Assembly: GCA_941918925.1 (NCBI GenBank)
Contig: OW799233.1
Location: 41,144,473 to 41,208,472, forward strand
Length of the DNA stretch: 64,000 bases
Direction of reading: 5' to 3'
Origin: Phyto melanocephala
Lineage: Eukaryota > Arthropoda > Insecta > Diptera > Rhinophoridae
Shown here one piece after another: positions 22,375 through 34,620 of the stretch (its first letter is position 1; every line of letters starts with the position of its first letter). The notes beneath the pieces were generated by a model. That model was not told the origin of the DNA. It searched no databases and saw nothing but the letters and a program-made list of their open reading frames with translations. Both the position numbers and the translations under genes were made by a program.

Positions 22375-22545
22375 ACTGCCTGTTCAACGATGTCGAAAGA
22401 AAAGAAAAGAAAACCCAAGCGAAATTTCATTCGCACAAATATATTGAAAACAACAACAAAAACTAAAAATTTGTTTTTGTTTTCAACGTATTTGTAGGAA
22501 TCAAATTTCGCTTGGGTTTTCTTTCGACATCGTTGAACAGGCAGT
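22375..22545. mobile_element. 171-bp foldback MITE
   Basis: The ends ACTGCCTGTTCAACGATGTC and its reverse complement GACATCGTTGAACAGGCAGT bound an element that can fold almost completely: the arms continue through GAAAGAAAACCCAAGCGAAA, with a 10-base A/G insertion in the left arm. An inner arm (TTGAAAACAA / TTGTTTTCAA type) closes the loop. No unambiguous target duplication. Confidence 0.75.
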
Positions 22546-24857
22546 AAAACTCTTCAAAAAACATAAAATATGAACTTTCATAAAAATAGGAAAAGGTCTA
22601 AAACTTAAATGCTGAGATTATTTTATGCACAGAGCCAAAGCTGATGCTGCGTAGAAGTCCTAAAAATTTTTAAAAGTTACAAATCGCAATGCGGTTAAGA
22701 AATTAGAAGCAAAGAAAAGAGCGAAAAAATTAATAAAAAATTTTATAAAAAATATACATCTTGTGTTGTGAATGATGTATCTTATGTACTGGCAGACATT
22801 TAACAATTTCCGGGTCAAGATTTTTATGAGGCTAATGCACAAACTTATATTCAAAAAAACAATAGCGCACAACAAAAAATTCCCTACGAAGTTTCTTGTG
22901 TAACAAAAGCCAATAGCAGTTATGGCAACAGCAGCCGATCATTTGTGACATCAAGCATGACAAACAAAATATTTATTACGAAGAGTCTACAGAAATGACA
23001 TTTGCCATTCTTTAAAAAGCTCTAGCACAATTTGGCAACATGCCACATTAAAAATAAAAAACCCTTGAGTGGTATTCAAAAAAAAATGTAAATTTTGTAC
23101 CACGAGAGGCAAATTTATCCACAATTTCGGCCCGTGGAGAGGTATTTGACTCTTGTAGAAAAAATAAATAAAAACTAAGAAAAGTTAACCAAAAATATAT
23201 GCTTGATTTTTGGCGCAAGCGGTCACCTTGTCCAAAAAGGTAATGAAAGCATCTAAAAAAATTTTAGTGGAAGTATTTCCGAAAAAAATGGATAAATTTA
23301 GAAATACCAAGAAATATGCCAATGTTTTAATGTTTACTGGATTCGTACAATATTTGATTTGTTTTACATTGAACTGTTTTATTTAACTTAATACGAGTGT
23401 AAGTTTTTTCGGTCTCACTACTTAAGCAACACATACATACATACTTATGTATATTTTTCTGTACATATTTACATGAAAAGATTTCACTATTATGCAACTT
23501 GCTGTTGCAAATAAATTTCTTAATGTAGACCATATATTTAGCGTCTTTAAACAACATATTTTTTATTAGCCTGAATGTTAAGTGTTATCTTTTGACAGTT
23601 GAGCTGTCATTTTAACTGTGAAATCTGTCATAAAAAGTTACTTGTTTTATACTTCTTTTAAGTCCATCATGCATTTTGACATAAGACCCTTAAAACACAA
23701 AATTAATAACAAGGTTAACTGTTTTGACGTACTGTTTGATGAGGTTTGCACACACATTTTTTTAAAATATTTTTAATACCTGTTAAGAAGACAATAAAAC
23801 AAATAATATACATATATGTTCGAAAAATAAATATGATATTTATTGTAAGACGTAAGAGTCGAACTAAAATCTTTTCATTTAAAAACAAATGCAATTGCAG
23901 ACTCCTCGAAATATTTAAATTGAACCATTGAAGTTACACAAGGATATTATTTCTCCTGCACTAACACTGTCTTCACCTGATCACTGATTAATTGTGTTAC
24001 AAAAAATAACCGAAAGTCATTTATAACTAAGATGCTAAAGCAATCATTGTTACAATTTCTCTTCATCAATTACAACACAGTTGATTCTTTTTTTTACTGT
24101 ACGGAAACAAAATTAAAAAATTTCGCTTCGCTATCAATCAAATTAATCAATGATGAAAATATTACAACAAAAAAAAAACAATTTAACTTATTTATCGTAA
24201 ATGCCAATGACACAATTTCAGCCACTGATGGCTGACCGGCTGGGTTGGTGGTTAGCACTTTTGCAGCCACTTGGCATGATGATACTCTTGATACTCTTTG
24301 CTTTTATACGATCTCGTTACAATTTGCATAAAAAGAAAATCATTGAAAATGAAGTTAAAGATAAGCATGCAACATATAAACATACATACACACACACACA
24401 TACTTTATATATATGCAAGCATACACACATACTCGTGTACGACTATCCACACATGTATGAAAAAACAAATTCGCATAAAATACTAGTGATCAATTTTTCA
24501 ACTGAAACCAACAAAAGAAAGTTATGTTGCGAATTTACTGGACCAACAAGAAAACCACAAGCTGCTTACACTCCCCCTTTGCTAAAAAAAAGAAAAGAAA
24601 AGAAAAAAATTAAGTAAAAAAAAATACTTCAAGAGTTAGGAAAAGCCGAAACTGACCTCAAAAAAACATGATGCAAATCATTTGACGCCTACATGCTCAA
24701 TTTTACACAGAAACTGAAAAGTTGAACAACTTTAAAGCCACCAACAACATTCTAGATCAATGTTTAATATCAATTAAAGAGAGTAGAGTTGCCGCATGTA
24801 CATAATGTAACATGAATTTAAATATCACTACCAAAAAAAATGGTTTTGAAAACACCA
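22546..24857. other. AT-rich non-coding stretch with one doubtful frame
   Basis: No mobile element recognised. A frame at 24201-24617 has one hydrophobic segment (LLQPLGMMILLILFAFI) followed by basic residues and then simple repeats. It might be an exon but has no supporting homology. A (CA)n-type microsatellite lies at about 24383-24402. Confidence 0.35.
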
Positions 24858-25835
24858 TAGAGGTCGGACCGAAAAAGTTGAGGGGCTAAAATTTTCCCAG
24901 AATATTTCTTATATACCAGGTTTGTTTATTATTGAAAATGGGCCAAGCGGGCATATTAGGAAGAGAGTTATAGCTCGTAATGCAAGAGTAGGTCGAAGAA
25001 ACCATGTCCTTTTAACATCGAATAAAATGCAATTTTGTCCAAACTTATTAACGTAGAGCCATGAAATTTCAAATGTATATTTTCAGAGTACAAAAATATC
25101 ATTCCCTTAAAATTGCTTAAATCTATGAGTTCGAAAATGATTTATAGATCAAAATGTACGAAATTTTATACCGCACAGTGTATTTTTCGGTATATTCAAA
25201 ACGTAATAAAACTTGCATACGTAACATTGAATTTTTGCTCAAAGGCTTTGCACTAACGGAAAATAAATATTACGCGACCACTTTTACGCTCACCTCCCAT
25301 ATAACGCTTTATCTTAAATTCATATTATTTCTCTTTGGACAAAGTTATGGAAGAATAAAGAGCTCGCTATTAAAATACCTGAGAGGAGTTTATTAGCAGA
25401 AAATACTTCGACATGCCTACTTTAACGCCCACTTTGCACTTAACCTCTTGCCAATGAAATTTAAAAACTCATAAAAACGAAAAAGTTAGGGATATGATGA
25501 TGAAATTTCGTTCATAAAGCTTTTGAGTCAATGTCATTGTTATAACAGCAAAATAACATGGCACGCCCATTTTAACGCCCACTTCCCATATAACGCTCTA
25601 CCTCAAATTCATAGAATTTCTCTATGGACAAAGTTGTGGAAGAATAAAGGACTATATTGAAATATCTCAGTTTTATTTATTAGCAGAAACTATATTGACA
25701 CGCCTACTTCAACGCCCACTTTCATTGAAAGACTAAATTTACGAAAACATTTTATTAGCATATCGCAGTTATATAAAGAAAGTGATACATATTTTAGTAT
25801 AAAGAGATTATTCCTTAACGAGGAGTTGAGTAATA
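24858..25835 (-). mobile_element. Family A repeat (A6), minus strand, ends missing
   Basis: GAGGTCGGACCGAAAAAGTT, GAAAATGGGCCAAGCGGGCA, TATACCGCACAGTGTATTTT and repeated ACGCCCACTT blocks match family A on the minus strand. The head palindrome and terminal hairpin are absent. Confidence 0.6.
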
Positions 25836-26008
25836 TTCCGTAGAGCGGTAACGCTGAGGTGACAAACTAACAAGAGCGTCAATGTTGTGAAATCAACAGT
25901 AATGCTCACTTATGTTGTTTTAAAAAAACTCACTAAACAAAAATAAAATCGCAAGATTAATCTGAAAATAGCTAAAATGGCATTGCTTTTCAACAATTAG
26001 AATAGTAA

Positions 26009-26825
26009 AAACAAGTAAGAGTGATATAATCGGCCATGCCGAATCTTATATACCCTTCACAACGTGGAGTCATGCAATATCAGTAGTTTGTATCACCATT
26101 CATCCCATATGAAATACGTACATTCATATAAAAAACATACATATAAAAAACATACATATATAAAAACATCCTATTGTAAAATTATAAATTTACGTATGTA
26201 TGTTAAAAAAATAAAAAAAAAAATTAAAAAAAAAATTAAAAAAAAAATTAAAAAAAAAAATAAAAAAAAATTAAAAAAAAATAATTGTAATATAAACATG
26301 CCATTGTAAAATTATAATTTTACGTATGTATGTTAAAAAATAAAAAAAAATTAAAAAAAAATTAAAAAAAAAATAATTAATATATAAATAATAAATATAA
26401 AACAAAAAAAAAACTTTAAAAAAAATAATAATAAAAATATAAATAATGTTTAAAATTAAAAATAAAAATATATATAAATAAATATACATATATGCCACGT
26501 TTACTCTAACCAGTATACACGTTTGTATGTATTTTGTTTTTGTAATGTTGTTTTTGTGAAAAAAAATCGAGGTGGTCGTGGTTTTTTGCTCATATGTTGT
26601 TTATGTACCGATTATCTACTCTCAAATGTTTCTGGTATTTTAATACCTCACTTGGGTCTAGGCGATATCGGGGGGCTTCTAAAAGTTGATTTCAACCAAC
26701 ACACGGACAGACTGACAGAGCTTAATCGACTCCCCTATTCCAAAGATTTCAGAAAATATATACTTTATGGGGTCGGAAATGAAAATTGTAAAATGACAAA
26801 CCTTTTTTACTGTGTGAAGGGTATA
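26009..26825 (+). mobile_element. Family B repeat, copy B4, complete
   Basis: The head AAACAAGTAAGAGTGATATA and ATCGGCCATGCCGAAT are followed by TATACCCTTCACAACGTGG and a long A/T-only core (26200-26480). Then come GCCACGTTTACTCTAACCAG, GAGGTGGTCGTGG and ATGGGGTCGGAAATGA, and the end hairpin CTGTGTGAAGGGTATA. The core has the same orientation as B1 and B5, opposite to B2. Confidence 0.75.
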
Positions 26826-28295
26826 AAAAACAACAACAGTTGTACCGCAACCAACTTCCATACCATAACGCCTTGTCAAAATTAAGGTTTTCAATTGCAA
26901 AATGTATGAACATGAGAATTTTTGACAGCCGAAAAAACACTCTTGCCACTCTTGCTTAAGTTTGGCTGTTAAAGACGCAAAATATTAATTAAAAAATTAA
27001 AAATTTTAAATTTTACTGGCAACTCTGCTTGCAATGAAGATAATCAAATTAAAATCGTTTTAAAAACTGAACTAAACAATACTGTTCCTGTGCAGTTTAC
27101 GAAAAAGTCTTGTAAAGTCAAAACTTTAAACCCAAAAGTAGCAGTGGCAAACGCTCTTTTGGTGGGTGCTGTCATCTAACATCCACAATGATAACGACAA
27201 CAAAGAACCAAACAAAATATTAACATTTCAACATCCAAATAACAAATAAAACTGAATAAAAGAGAAAAAAAATTATTATACCGCACATGCCTAGACTCTG
27301 ATAAATACCAAAGCGTTTGAATAATGAAGGCTTTTTGGCGGCTACAAGCGGCATCAATCTGTCAACATACTCCTCGTATGCATACATAAACCAAAAACAA
27401 ACAAAAAATAAATAAAAACCCTCCTTTAATGAAATAAAAAGTTGAAAAAAATTCAAACAAATAAACGTACACATGTATTGAATTATACGAATAAGAAGTA
27501 ACTGTTGTATGATGGTGGTAACATTCATCTATTTCATGCATCATAGGAGTTACTATTTATATGTTTGATACATTCATAAAAAGGAACATGAAAAAAGGGG
27601 GAAAAAAACAAACAACAGTGCGCGTGCTGACTCCATATGAGATCGATTGTTTTGGGCTTCTGCACATTCTGCTCATGTCAAAGAAACAAAATGTATTTTT
27701 ACATACAAACTTACTTGAACGTATGCATGCATATCTATGCATGTATATGTTTGTGTGAGCAAGCATGTAGGCTGTTTATATACATACTTTGGGCTGTTTT
27801 AATCAAACGAATATACACTCTTACACTTAGTTCAGTTGTTTGAATTTTCAAAAATCGCGTGTCTATTTCTTTTCAAGTTTTAATTTTTCCTGTTGAATCC
27901 TACATTGTCATGCTGCGTATTGAAGATATAAATGTTCATCAGTTTGTTTGTAACATGGATTATACTTTAAGAAATAATATTAAATAACAATTATCCTTTA
28001 GTACATACATAAATAAATCTATTTTCGGAAGCAAGATAATTGAAAATTAAAAATTTTTTAAAGAACCACCCACATAAACATTAGGGTACGTCTCAAAAAA
28101 AAAATTATTTATCTAAATCGTTTTCTAAATGTAAAAATTTTCTGCTTTATGTGATAACCTACAAATATGGAAAATATAATTAATTTGTAAATACTTACAA
28201 CATCCCGCCCATCGATCTTAAAATTTTTTAAAAACTTATATTCAAGGGCATTATTTAAGTGTTTATATGCAAACATTTTTGTTGCAACGTCTTTT
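26826..28295. other. AT-rich non-coding stretch
   Basis: No element recognised. Overlapping frames on both strands near 27220-27843 are low-complexity. Confidence 0.4.
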
Positions 28296-28800
28296 CAGCC
28301 AAGCCCGGCACACGTTGCTACGACCCTTAATGAATAAAAATGCATTCTGAATTTAAATTGAATATCAAGTGCAAGAATCTAAAAATTATAACTTTTTTTA
28401 TGGGCGTGGCACTGCCCACCTTTCTTATCACGAAACTGTAAAGTCATGACAGCTCGATATGTGTGCAAAGTTTCAGAAAAATCGGTCCAGTGCAACGACC
28501 TGAAAATTAAAACTTATTTTTTATGGGCGTGGCCCTGACCACTTTTCTAATCACGGAATTGTATAATCATAAGATTTCAAAATGTGTGCAAAATTTTAGA
28601 AAAATCGGTCAAGTGCAAGTAACTAAAAATGATAACTTATTTTTTATCGGCGTAGCCCCGCCCACTTTTTACCGCCCATAAACACTCCCTGGAATATGTA
28701 CAACAACTTCCCAAAGTTTGAGCCCGATCAGCTTTACGGTTTCGGAGTCTATAGGTAACACACACACACAGACAGACAGAGTTTCAGAGATTACATCTGA
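28296..28800 (-). mobile_element. Helitron relic related to the 50.2-kb element
   Basis: Reverse complement of the 50209-51080 family: the GCCCGGCACACGTTGCTACG end block, three ~123-bp units starting at about 28401, 28523 and 28647 (ATGGGCGTGGCACTGCCCAC, GTGTGCAAAGTTTCAGAAAA), then CCCGATCAGCTTTACGGTTT, GGAGTCTATAGG and an (AC)n run. The CTAG 3' end and the TC 5' end are not preserved. Confidence 0.6.
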
Positions 28801-29334
28801 AAAATTCATATTGTGAGAATGAAATAAAATAGCAGACCCCTTTTCACGTTTTTCCCAAAAAAAAATTAATTAATAAAACAAATTTTGCAAGAATACATCC
28901 TTTTACAAACCATAAGCAGCACCCACGTTTAGAACATTTCTAGAACTTATAGATGTTGGGATTGAATTTCTGCAGTAGTGTTTGTGCTGAGTTCAAGGCT
29001 TGCCGCGGGCTTCTTAACATAAACTTCATTTTGAAACAACCCTTAATAAAATAGACGAATGCTGACGTGTTCTAACATTCTTCGCAAATGAAGTTGGAGG
29101 TGTTTTAACCACAAATGTAAAGTGATGTCGGCTTACGATACATTGTGTATGTTCTGGGTATCAATTCTGATTCTATAAAACTATGAAATGAAAAGTTTTT
29201 GTGTGTCATATCATATGGTGGCACAATACCATTGGCTATAAAAAAGCTTTTTCATTTCACATTTTCACAGATCGAAAATTAAGCTCCTGCTCTTAAAAAC
29301 TGATCTTAAATGTTGTCTGATTAGAATGGACCCA
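28801..29334. other. Non-coding stretch
   Basis: Nothing firmly recognised. It may include the eroded upstream part of the transposase relic that follows. Confidence 0.35.
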
Positions 29335-29650
29335 GTGGCCATACTGCCCGAGACACGATGGCACTTTTAAGTAAAATTTTTGATGAGGGAATAATTTCCA
29401 GCAATTCGTAAATTAATTGGCCATCGCGTATGTCTCCAAAAGACTATTTTCTTTGGAGTTGCTTGAAGGAACCAGTACATGTGAACAAGACCCACTTAAT
29501 TTAACATTGTTGCAGAAATTCGAGGGCTGTAGCCACAAATTTTTAAAAAACTTAAGAAAAATTCTCCAAAATGAACTTATCAGTGTGTAACATATGGCGG
29601 GCGACATTTAACTGACATTATTTTTCATACTTAGTGTAGACAAATTTCCC
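29335..29650 (+). pseudogene. Mariner-like transposase C-terminal relic
   Basis: Different frames give GHTARDTMALLSKIFDEGII, then MSPKDYFLWSCLKEPVHVNK, then a WRATFN..HYF-like end. These match in order the second catalytic region (GAT.HTAR), the third (DLTPLDYFLWG..K) and the C-terminal GGHL.DIIF of mariner-like transposases. Stops and frameshifts between the pieces show it is dead. Confidence 0.6.
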
Positions 29651-32340
29651 TTCTCTATACTTTTTAATCTGAAAACGAAAATAACAAAAAATATATAAAC
29701 GAGAATGTTATTGAATGTTTAAACCGCATGGTGATATTTGGCCCACACTGCAATTGTTTCTTTATAAAAAACAAATTTTCTTTTTTAAATTTCATTAAAA
29801 TTAAAACAATATTTAATATTTAATTAAGTTAAATATTAAGTGCAGAATATAACTACGAGCAGTAGAATATGTTTGAATGACCTTTATTTTCTCCCATGCA
29901 TAAATAAACAACCCCACCTCCATGTGTTTAAAGATCCCTTAAACCTGTTTCTAGAACAAAAAAAAAAACGATTTAAAAATTTATTCTTTCATGTTCTTGA
30001 AAGTCCTCACTAATATCTGTGGCTTGGAGCTAAACGGGCCAATGTCACTTTGTTGCTCTTTAGATTTTTTTTCTTGCTCTAATTCATTATGGTAAAAAAG
30101 CTAAAGTTATACTTAACCCATAACATGGAGCGCACAACATGCCAACTGGGCATAAGTGTATACCTGTCATGGGTTTGGGCTTTTATTTAGTGCCCCTCCT
30201 TTTCAACCTAACCTAACCCAGAACAGCTTCATAAATAAAATGCTGGCCAATGTCACTATGTAAGCATCTATAACAGTTAAAGTTCAATTCCAATTTTCTC
30301 AAACGTAAATATTTTGACATTGGCCCTTTTAGCTTCAAGCCACAGATATATAAAATGCAAAATAATTATTTCTTTATGTAGGGCCTTATCAAATTCGACG
30401 TATAGCAACTCAGTATTCTAACTTACACTTTTTTCGTTTGCCTTTCATTTGACATTGTATCCCAGAGATTCTATAACTCTAAAATATGGTATACAGTGAC
30501 TGTTTTGTGTATAATTTTGAGTGTTGGTTTCATGCTGGTTGAATTTTCATCAAAGTAGAGGCATACAAAAGCTTTGCAACAAAAAAATCATTTGGCAATC
30601 AATTAAACGCAAATACCACGCGTGTTTCATTTTGTCTTTTATTTAGTAACTTTATCACTGCATAATGCGATGATTTACCTTTAGCAAGGCCGCCTAAATG
30701 TTTAATTTTCATCTTTTTTTTCCATTTTTCTCTCATTCACTGTTTAATTCTCGTTGTCTTAAGCTGTGACAAAGACTAAGTGTGACCACCCAAAATGTTT
30801 GTTTGTTTGTCTTCGGCAATTTTCCTTATCATCTGGAAGTATATGTATGTATGAATAGTTGTTGTTGCCTTTGCAAGCAGCTTACCTTCCGACAGCCATT
30901 TTTCTATAGCCTAAATTTTCTTTTGCAAGCTTTAGAAATAGCAAAATGTAAGCAAGAAAAATTAAAGAAGTTGGGGAAGCCACATTGAAATAAAAACCCA
31001 AGAAAAAGATCATGCTTGGGTGATGTGACATGTTTGAGGTTTCGTGAAAGATTTTTTATGAGCATGATTTCATTCAGATTCGTAGCAGAAACATTTTTAA
31101 TTCGTGCGGTTTTGTTTAATGTTACGCCCACGTTAGTTTTGTTAATTTTTTTTTTAAATTTTGGCGACTTTGTATAGTAAAGATTTAAGTTTTTCTGTGC
31201 TAGATGATTTAAAATGGAATTATGTCCCAAAGACCTACATATGTATAGTCGTGTGCAATGCAATACATTTCAAAAGGGATTGATGAACGAATGATAAACA
31301 TTTGTAAAGAAAATCATGACGATAAACTAATTCTAGGAATCGTTTACAGATAATTGACCCAAAAATAACTTTCTTATTAGCAATGTGCCATGTAGTAAAT
31401 AATAACTTTATAAGGGCAGTGGTGGCCTGCAAATAGCAGATTTAAGTTTAACCAAAAACAAAAGACTTAGAAAACAAACTTCTAAAAAATGTTACATCAT
31501 TAGTTAGTCGTATTGTTCTTCATACCTCACTCTAATATTTATTAAATACAAATTCATAATTTCTCCAAAAAAAAATCCAACATTTTGAAAATATGTAGAT
31601 TTTATTTGTCACATCAGAAGAAACTCCTTAAATCTTAGTGATTGTAAAGACTGTGACGGTAACTTCATTATGAATTCCTAAAAATAACTTTATTAAATTG
31701 TCAACTGTCTTAGCACATAAATATTTTAATGTTTTTCTTTTTTTTTCTCTTTTCATTATAATCATTTAAATTATTTTAATACATATTTTAGATAGTGTGC
31801 TTAAGTAAAAGTAAATGCTAAATGTTGTACTTTATAGAAATATCTGCAGTATTTTTAAGATTATAAAATACACATTTTCATGCAACAATTAATTAAATGC
31901 TTGCGAATATGACAGTTAAAGATTGCTTTCTATCATTGCACTGATAGCATTTAAAATATTTTATTTGTGCTTTTAAACAACAGCTCTAATTAATTCTTTA
32001 ACTAAATTTTTTTTGCATTCCCAACAATTGTTGCTTATACAAGTATATAGTACCAGCCTCCTCAATGCTGCTTCTGGCGAAAAGTCTGTATAACTCTATC
32101 GTACATACCTTAGTAGTTAATCAGGGCAGGGCAAGTGTAAAACTTATGGAGAACTTTTTTTAAACACATAAGTTTTTTTTTTAATATTTATTTACAAATT
32201 ATTTCCAATAGGAACTTGCGGAATTTGACAATTCATAGAGGTCATGTTATTTAAGCTACATCTGTCAGAATGGCTATCATCAGGTCATTTTGTCTACTCA
32301 ACAGGGACGTACATAGCGTTCAACAACATGTACCAGAGAT
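29651..32340. other. AT-rich non-coding stretch with a possible LINE tail
   Basis: No gene recognised. At about 30110-30220 a GC-richer piece ends in CAACCTAACCTAACCC. This resembles the (CTAAC)n tail of the 10.3-kb LINE and may be a short 3' relic. The remainder shows nothing. Confidence 0.4.
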
Positions 32341-32369
32341 AAGAATTTTTATATCCGAACGAATGTTGT

Positions 32370-32595
32370 ATTCGGGACACGTTTCTTGAAAAAAGTCGTC
32401 TTCAACGATGTATTTAATTTCTAGATGAATTTTTACGTCAACAAAACAAATTGTTGCATTTGGGACTATACTAATCGATATAAGATGCCCGTGGACATCA
32501 AATTCATTGCGAAACAGTTACAGTTTGCTGTAGATTTTTGACCAGTGGCCTTATTCGTGCATATATCTTTGAGGAAGAAGCTTGAACATGTTGAG
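32370..32595 (+). pseudogene. Mariner-like transposase catalytic-core relic
   Basis: TTTACGTCAACAAAACAAAT (RQQNKL), GACCAGTGGCCTTATTCGTG and TCTTTGAGGAAGAAG translate to the NKQN..W, VTVCCRFLTSGLI and FEEEA segments seen in mariner-like transposase cores, in the correct order, with several stops and frame changes. Confidence 0.5.
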
Positions 32596-32709
32596 CATTT
32601 TAAGACGGTTAATAAAAGACCGATATTGAATGTAAACCACATCTAAACGTCAAGGTTTTTCTACATTTCATTTGACATTTCTAAATTTCATACCAACTCA
32701 ATTTGAACC

Positions 32710-32859
32710 ATGGAAAGATACACAATCGAGCAACGCGTTAAGGTTATTCAGGTTTGTTATGACAATGGGCATTCGAATCAAAATACACTTTGTGATTCTT
32801 TTGGTCAACATAAACGTTTAAAGTCGTCCACAATCGGAAGAATTGTGAAAAATATTTAA
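32710..32859 (+). CDS. 49-residue N-terminal remnant of a mariner-like transposase
   Basis: An ATG opens a 49-codon frame (MERYTIEQRVKVIQVCYDNG at the start, STIGRIVKNI at the end, then TAA). It corresponds to the first part of the N-terminal helix-turn-helix DNA-binding region of mariner-like transposases that begin MERY(S/T)xxQR. The copy at 58777-59251 has the same sequence up to the same TAA-containing context, so the truncation predates their spread. Alone it has no catalytic residues. Whether it is expressed is unknown. Confidence 0.55.
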   Translation: MERYTIEQRVKVIQVCYDNGHSNQNTLCDSFGQHKRLKSSTIGRIVKNI

Positions 32860-32937
32860 ATTTCAGCAAAACAGGTCTGTATGAAATGTGAAAGCATCTG
32901 TGAATGCCTTCTTAGTTCATTGAACGGAAAACGGAAA

Positions 32938-33110
32938 ACCAATTGTTTAATTTAAACTCTTAACTAATTTTAGTAATTTTATCTCATTTTTATTTTGTAC
33001 GTATGTGTTGCCAGATTGATTTTAATTAATGAATCCCTGAAGAAGTTGGAAAATACCAACGAAACGTCGGATTTTAAAATGAAATAAATAATCTTTTGTT
33101 TAAAAAATAA
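32938..33110 (+). mobile_element. Probable Penelope-like fragment with hammerhead-like motif
   Basis: This piece interrupts the mariner-type repeat. It contains CTGAAGA (33037-33043), an unpaired A, GTTGG (33045-33049), a 6-base loop, CCAAC (33056-33060), then GAAAC. That is the CUGANGA / stem II / GAAA layout of hammerhead ribozymes, with one extra base before stem II. Hammerheads are known in Penelope-like retroelements, hence the tentative label. Stems I and III are not evident in this fragment. Confidence 0.4.
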
Positions 33111-33275
33111 CGAAACATATCAATCAATATCAATGTCGAAAGCCCGAATTTATGAAATTTATTGAAAATAGAATATATCAAAAAAAGGTCGATTAAACAA
33201 AATTCACAAATTGCTATTTTTTGCTATAGTGTGGCAAAAGAGCAGTCAACCTCGACTCATCATATGATGATATGT

Positions 33276-33723
33276 TAATCAAAGACTTATGGCTTAATAG
33301 GATAATGTTAAGTCATGCTACTTTGAATATTTTTGACAAACGGTTCAAGGGAATGGCCATCTCAAGTGAAGGTGAATAAAAATTGGCTAGCAATATTGGG
33401 CGAGTTGTTCTTGTGATATAGTAACCCATAACCAATAACCCATCGCACAAAAAAAAAAAAAATTAGAATTTTTTAAGCAGTGCAGATTTGATTTCCTTTC
33501 TATATTCGATCTATGGAATTGCTTAAGTTGTTTGCATACGAAAGCACAATTAAAATCTGTCTTCTGTACTGATTATTATTTCAGCAGTAGAGTAATGAGA
33601 CATGTTCATTTATATAGTTTTTTTTATATTTTTATCTCACTAGCTGCTACCTTTTTCACCAATGCGTGACGAGAAGGGCATTTAACTTGCCAAAAACAAG
33701 CCTACTAAGTAAGATATCGCATA
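33276..33723. other. Non-coding stretch
   Basis: No element recognised. Confidence 0.4.
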
Positions 33724-33724
33724 T

Positions 33725-34620
33725 AAAGGGTGATTCATTTCTTGTAGAGGTATAGATAGAACTTCGAAATGGAACTAAACAAAGATTATTTATTTAAATT
33801 GACATAGAATTTTATTTTTTCGAAAGACAATTATATAATTATAATTTATACATGACTTCATCTGATGTAGAATAATCTGGAGTTCCAATTTTTGATGACA
33901 TTTTTAAATATTTATGGCCGTATATCGGCAGTAACGTTACGCATATTGTCCTTCAAATGGTCACTCGTTTTGTTCTTATCGGCGTAGACTAGCGATTTCA
34001 TATATCCTCACCGAAAATAGTCTAGCGGAGTTAAATAGCACGATCTTGGAGAACAATTTAAAGGTCTGAAACGTGAAACTATGCGGTTATCAAACGTTTT
34101 CTTCAATAAATCAATTTTGGCACAGGCTGTGTAAGATATTGTTACAACCACAGCTCTTACACATCATGGTTGTTTAACTAATCAACGAAAAGTCAGTTAT
34201 CTGATTTGCATCGATTTTGAAGAAGTATGGGCAATGATTTCACCAGCCCATAAAGCACATCAAATGGTCGGTTTTTCTGAATGTAACGGTATCTCAACAT
34301 ACACTTGAGAATTATCATCATTCTAAATTCGGCAGTTTTGTTTATTGACGTATCCATTAAAAAAACTGAGTTTCATAGTTAAATCCGCTTCACTTTGGGA
34401 TCAATGGCAATCTTGGTTTGGGACCATTTCCCGAATTTAAGCCTTTCTATTCATGCTATTTTGTCAGCTGACAAGTAATTTATGTTTAATTTGGTACGGC
34501 TTTTAAACATGAAAAGACAGACGGAAATACCAAACCAAACAAAACATAAATCACTTGTCAGCTGACAAAAAGGCCTCCAATTAAAAAAACAATACCAAAG
34601 TTCTATAGCTCTATAAAAAA
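33725..34620 (-). pseudogene. Mariner-like transposase relic, minus strand, interrupted by a MITE
   Basis: The left boundary is TA followed by AAGGGTGATTC, like the relic at 39144. On the minus strand, frames give LKDNMRNVTADIRP, GYMKSLVYADKNKT and a CSPRSCYLTP piece, the third-catalytic-residue region of mariner-like transposases, with stops. A palindromic MITE at 34459-34570 interrupts it; the sequence after the MITE (GGCCTCCAATTAAAAAAAC) continues the alignment with 39997-40020. Confidence 0.6.
34459..34570. mobile_element. 112-bp palindromic MITE
   Basis: The ends TTTTGTCAGCTGACAAG (34459-34475) and CTTGTCAGCTGACAAAA (34554-34570) are perfect inverted repeats, and each is itself built on the palindrome TTGTCAGCTGACAA. 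The arms continue through ATTTATGTTT. It sits inside the mariner relic, dating it as the younger insertion. Confidence 0.75.

Larger units (their letters stand above)
32600..33275 (+). mobile_element. Deleted Tc1/mariner-type element (third copy of the TA-MITE family)
   Basis: The copy aligns with 58777-59251 through TTTCATTTGACATTTCTAAA, the transposase start, AACAGGTCTGTATGAAATGT, GAATGCCTTCTTAGTTCATT and AGTGTGGCAAAAGAGCAGTC. The terminal repeats are eroded. A ~170-bp foreign piece with a hammerhead-like motif interrupts it at about 32938-33110. Confidence 0.6.

Noticed and set aside
26200..26480. Possible centromeric or origin-like A/T tract
   Set aside because: It is the A/T-only core of a family B copy, as in the other copies.
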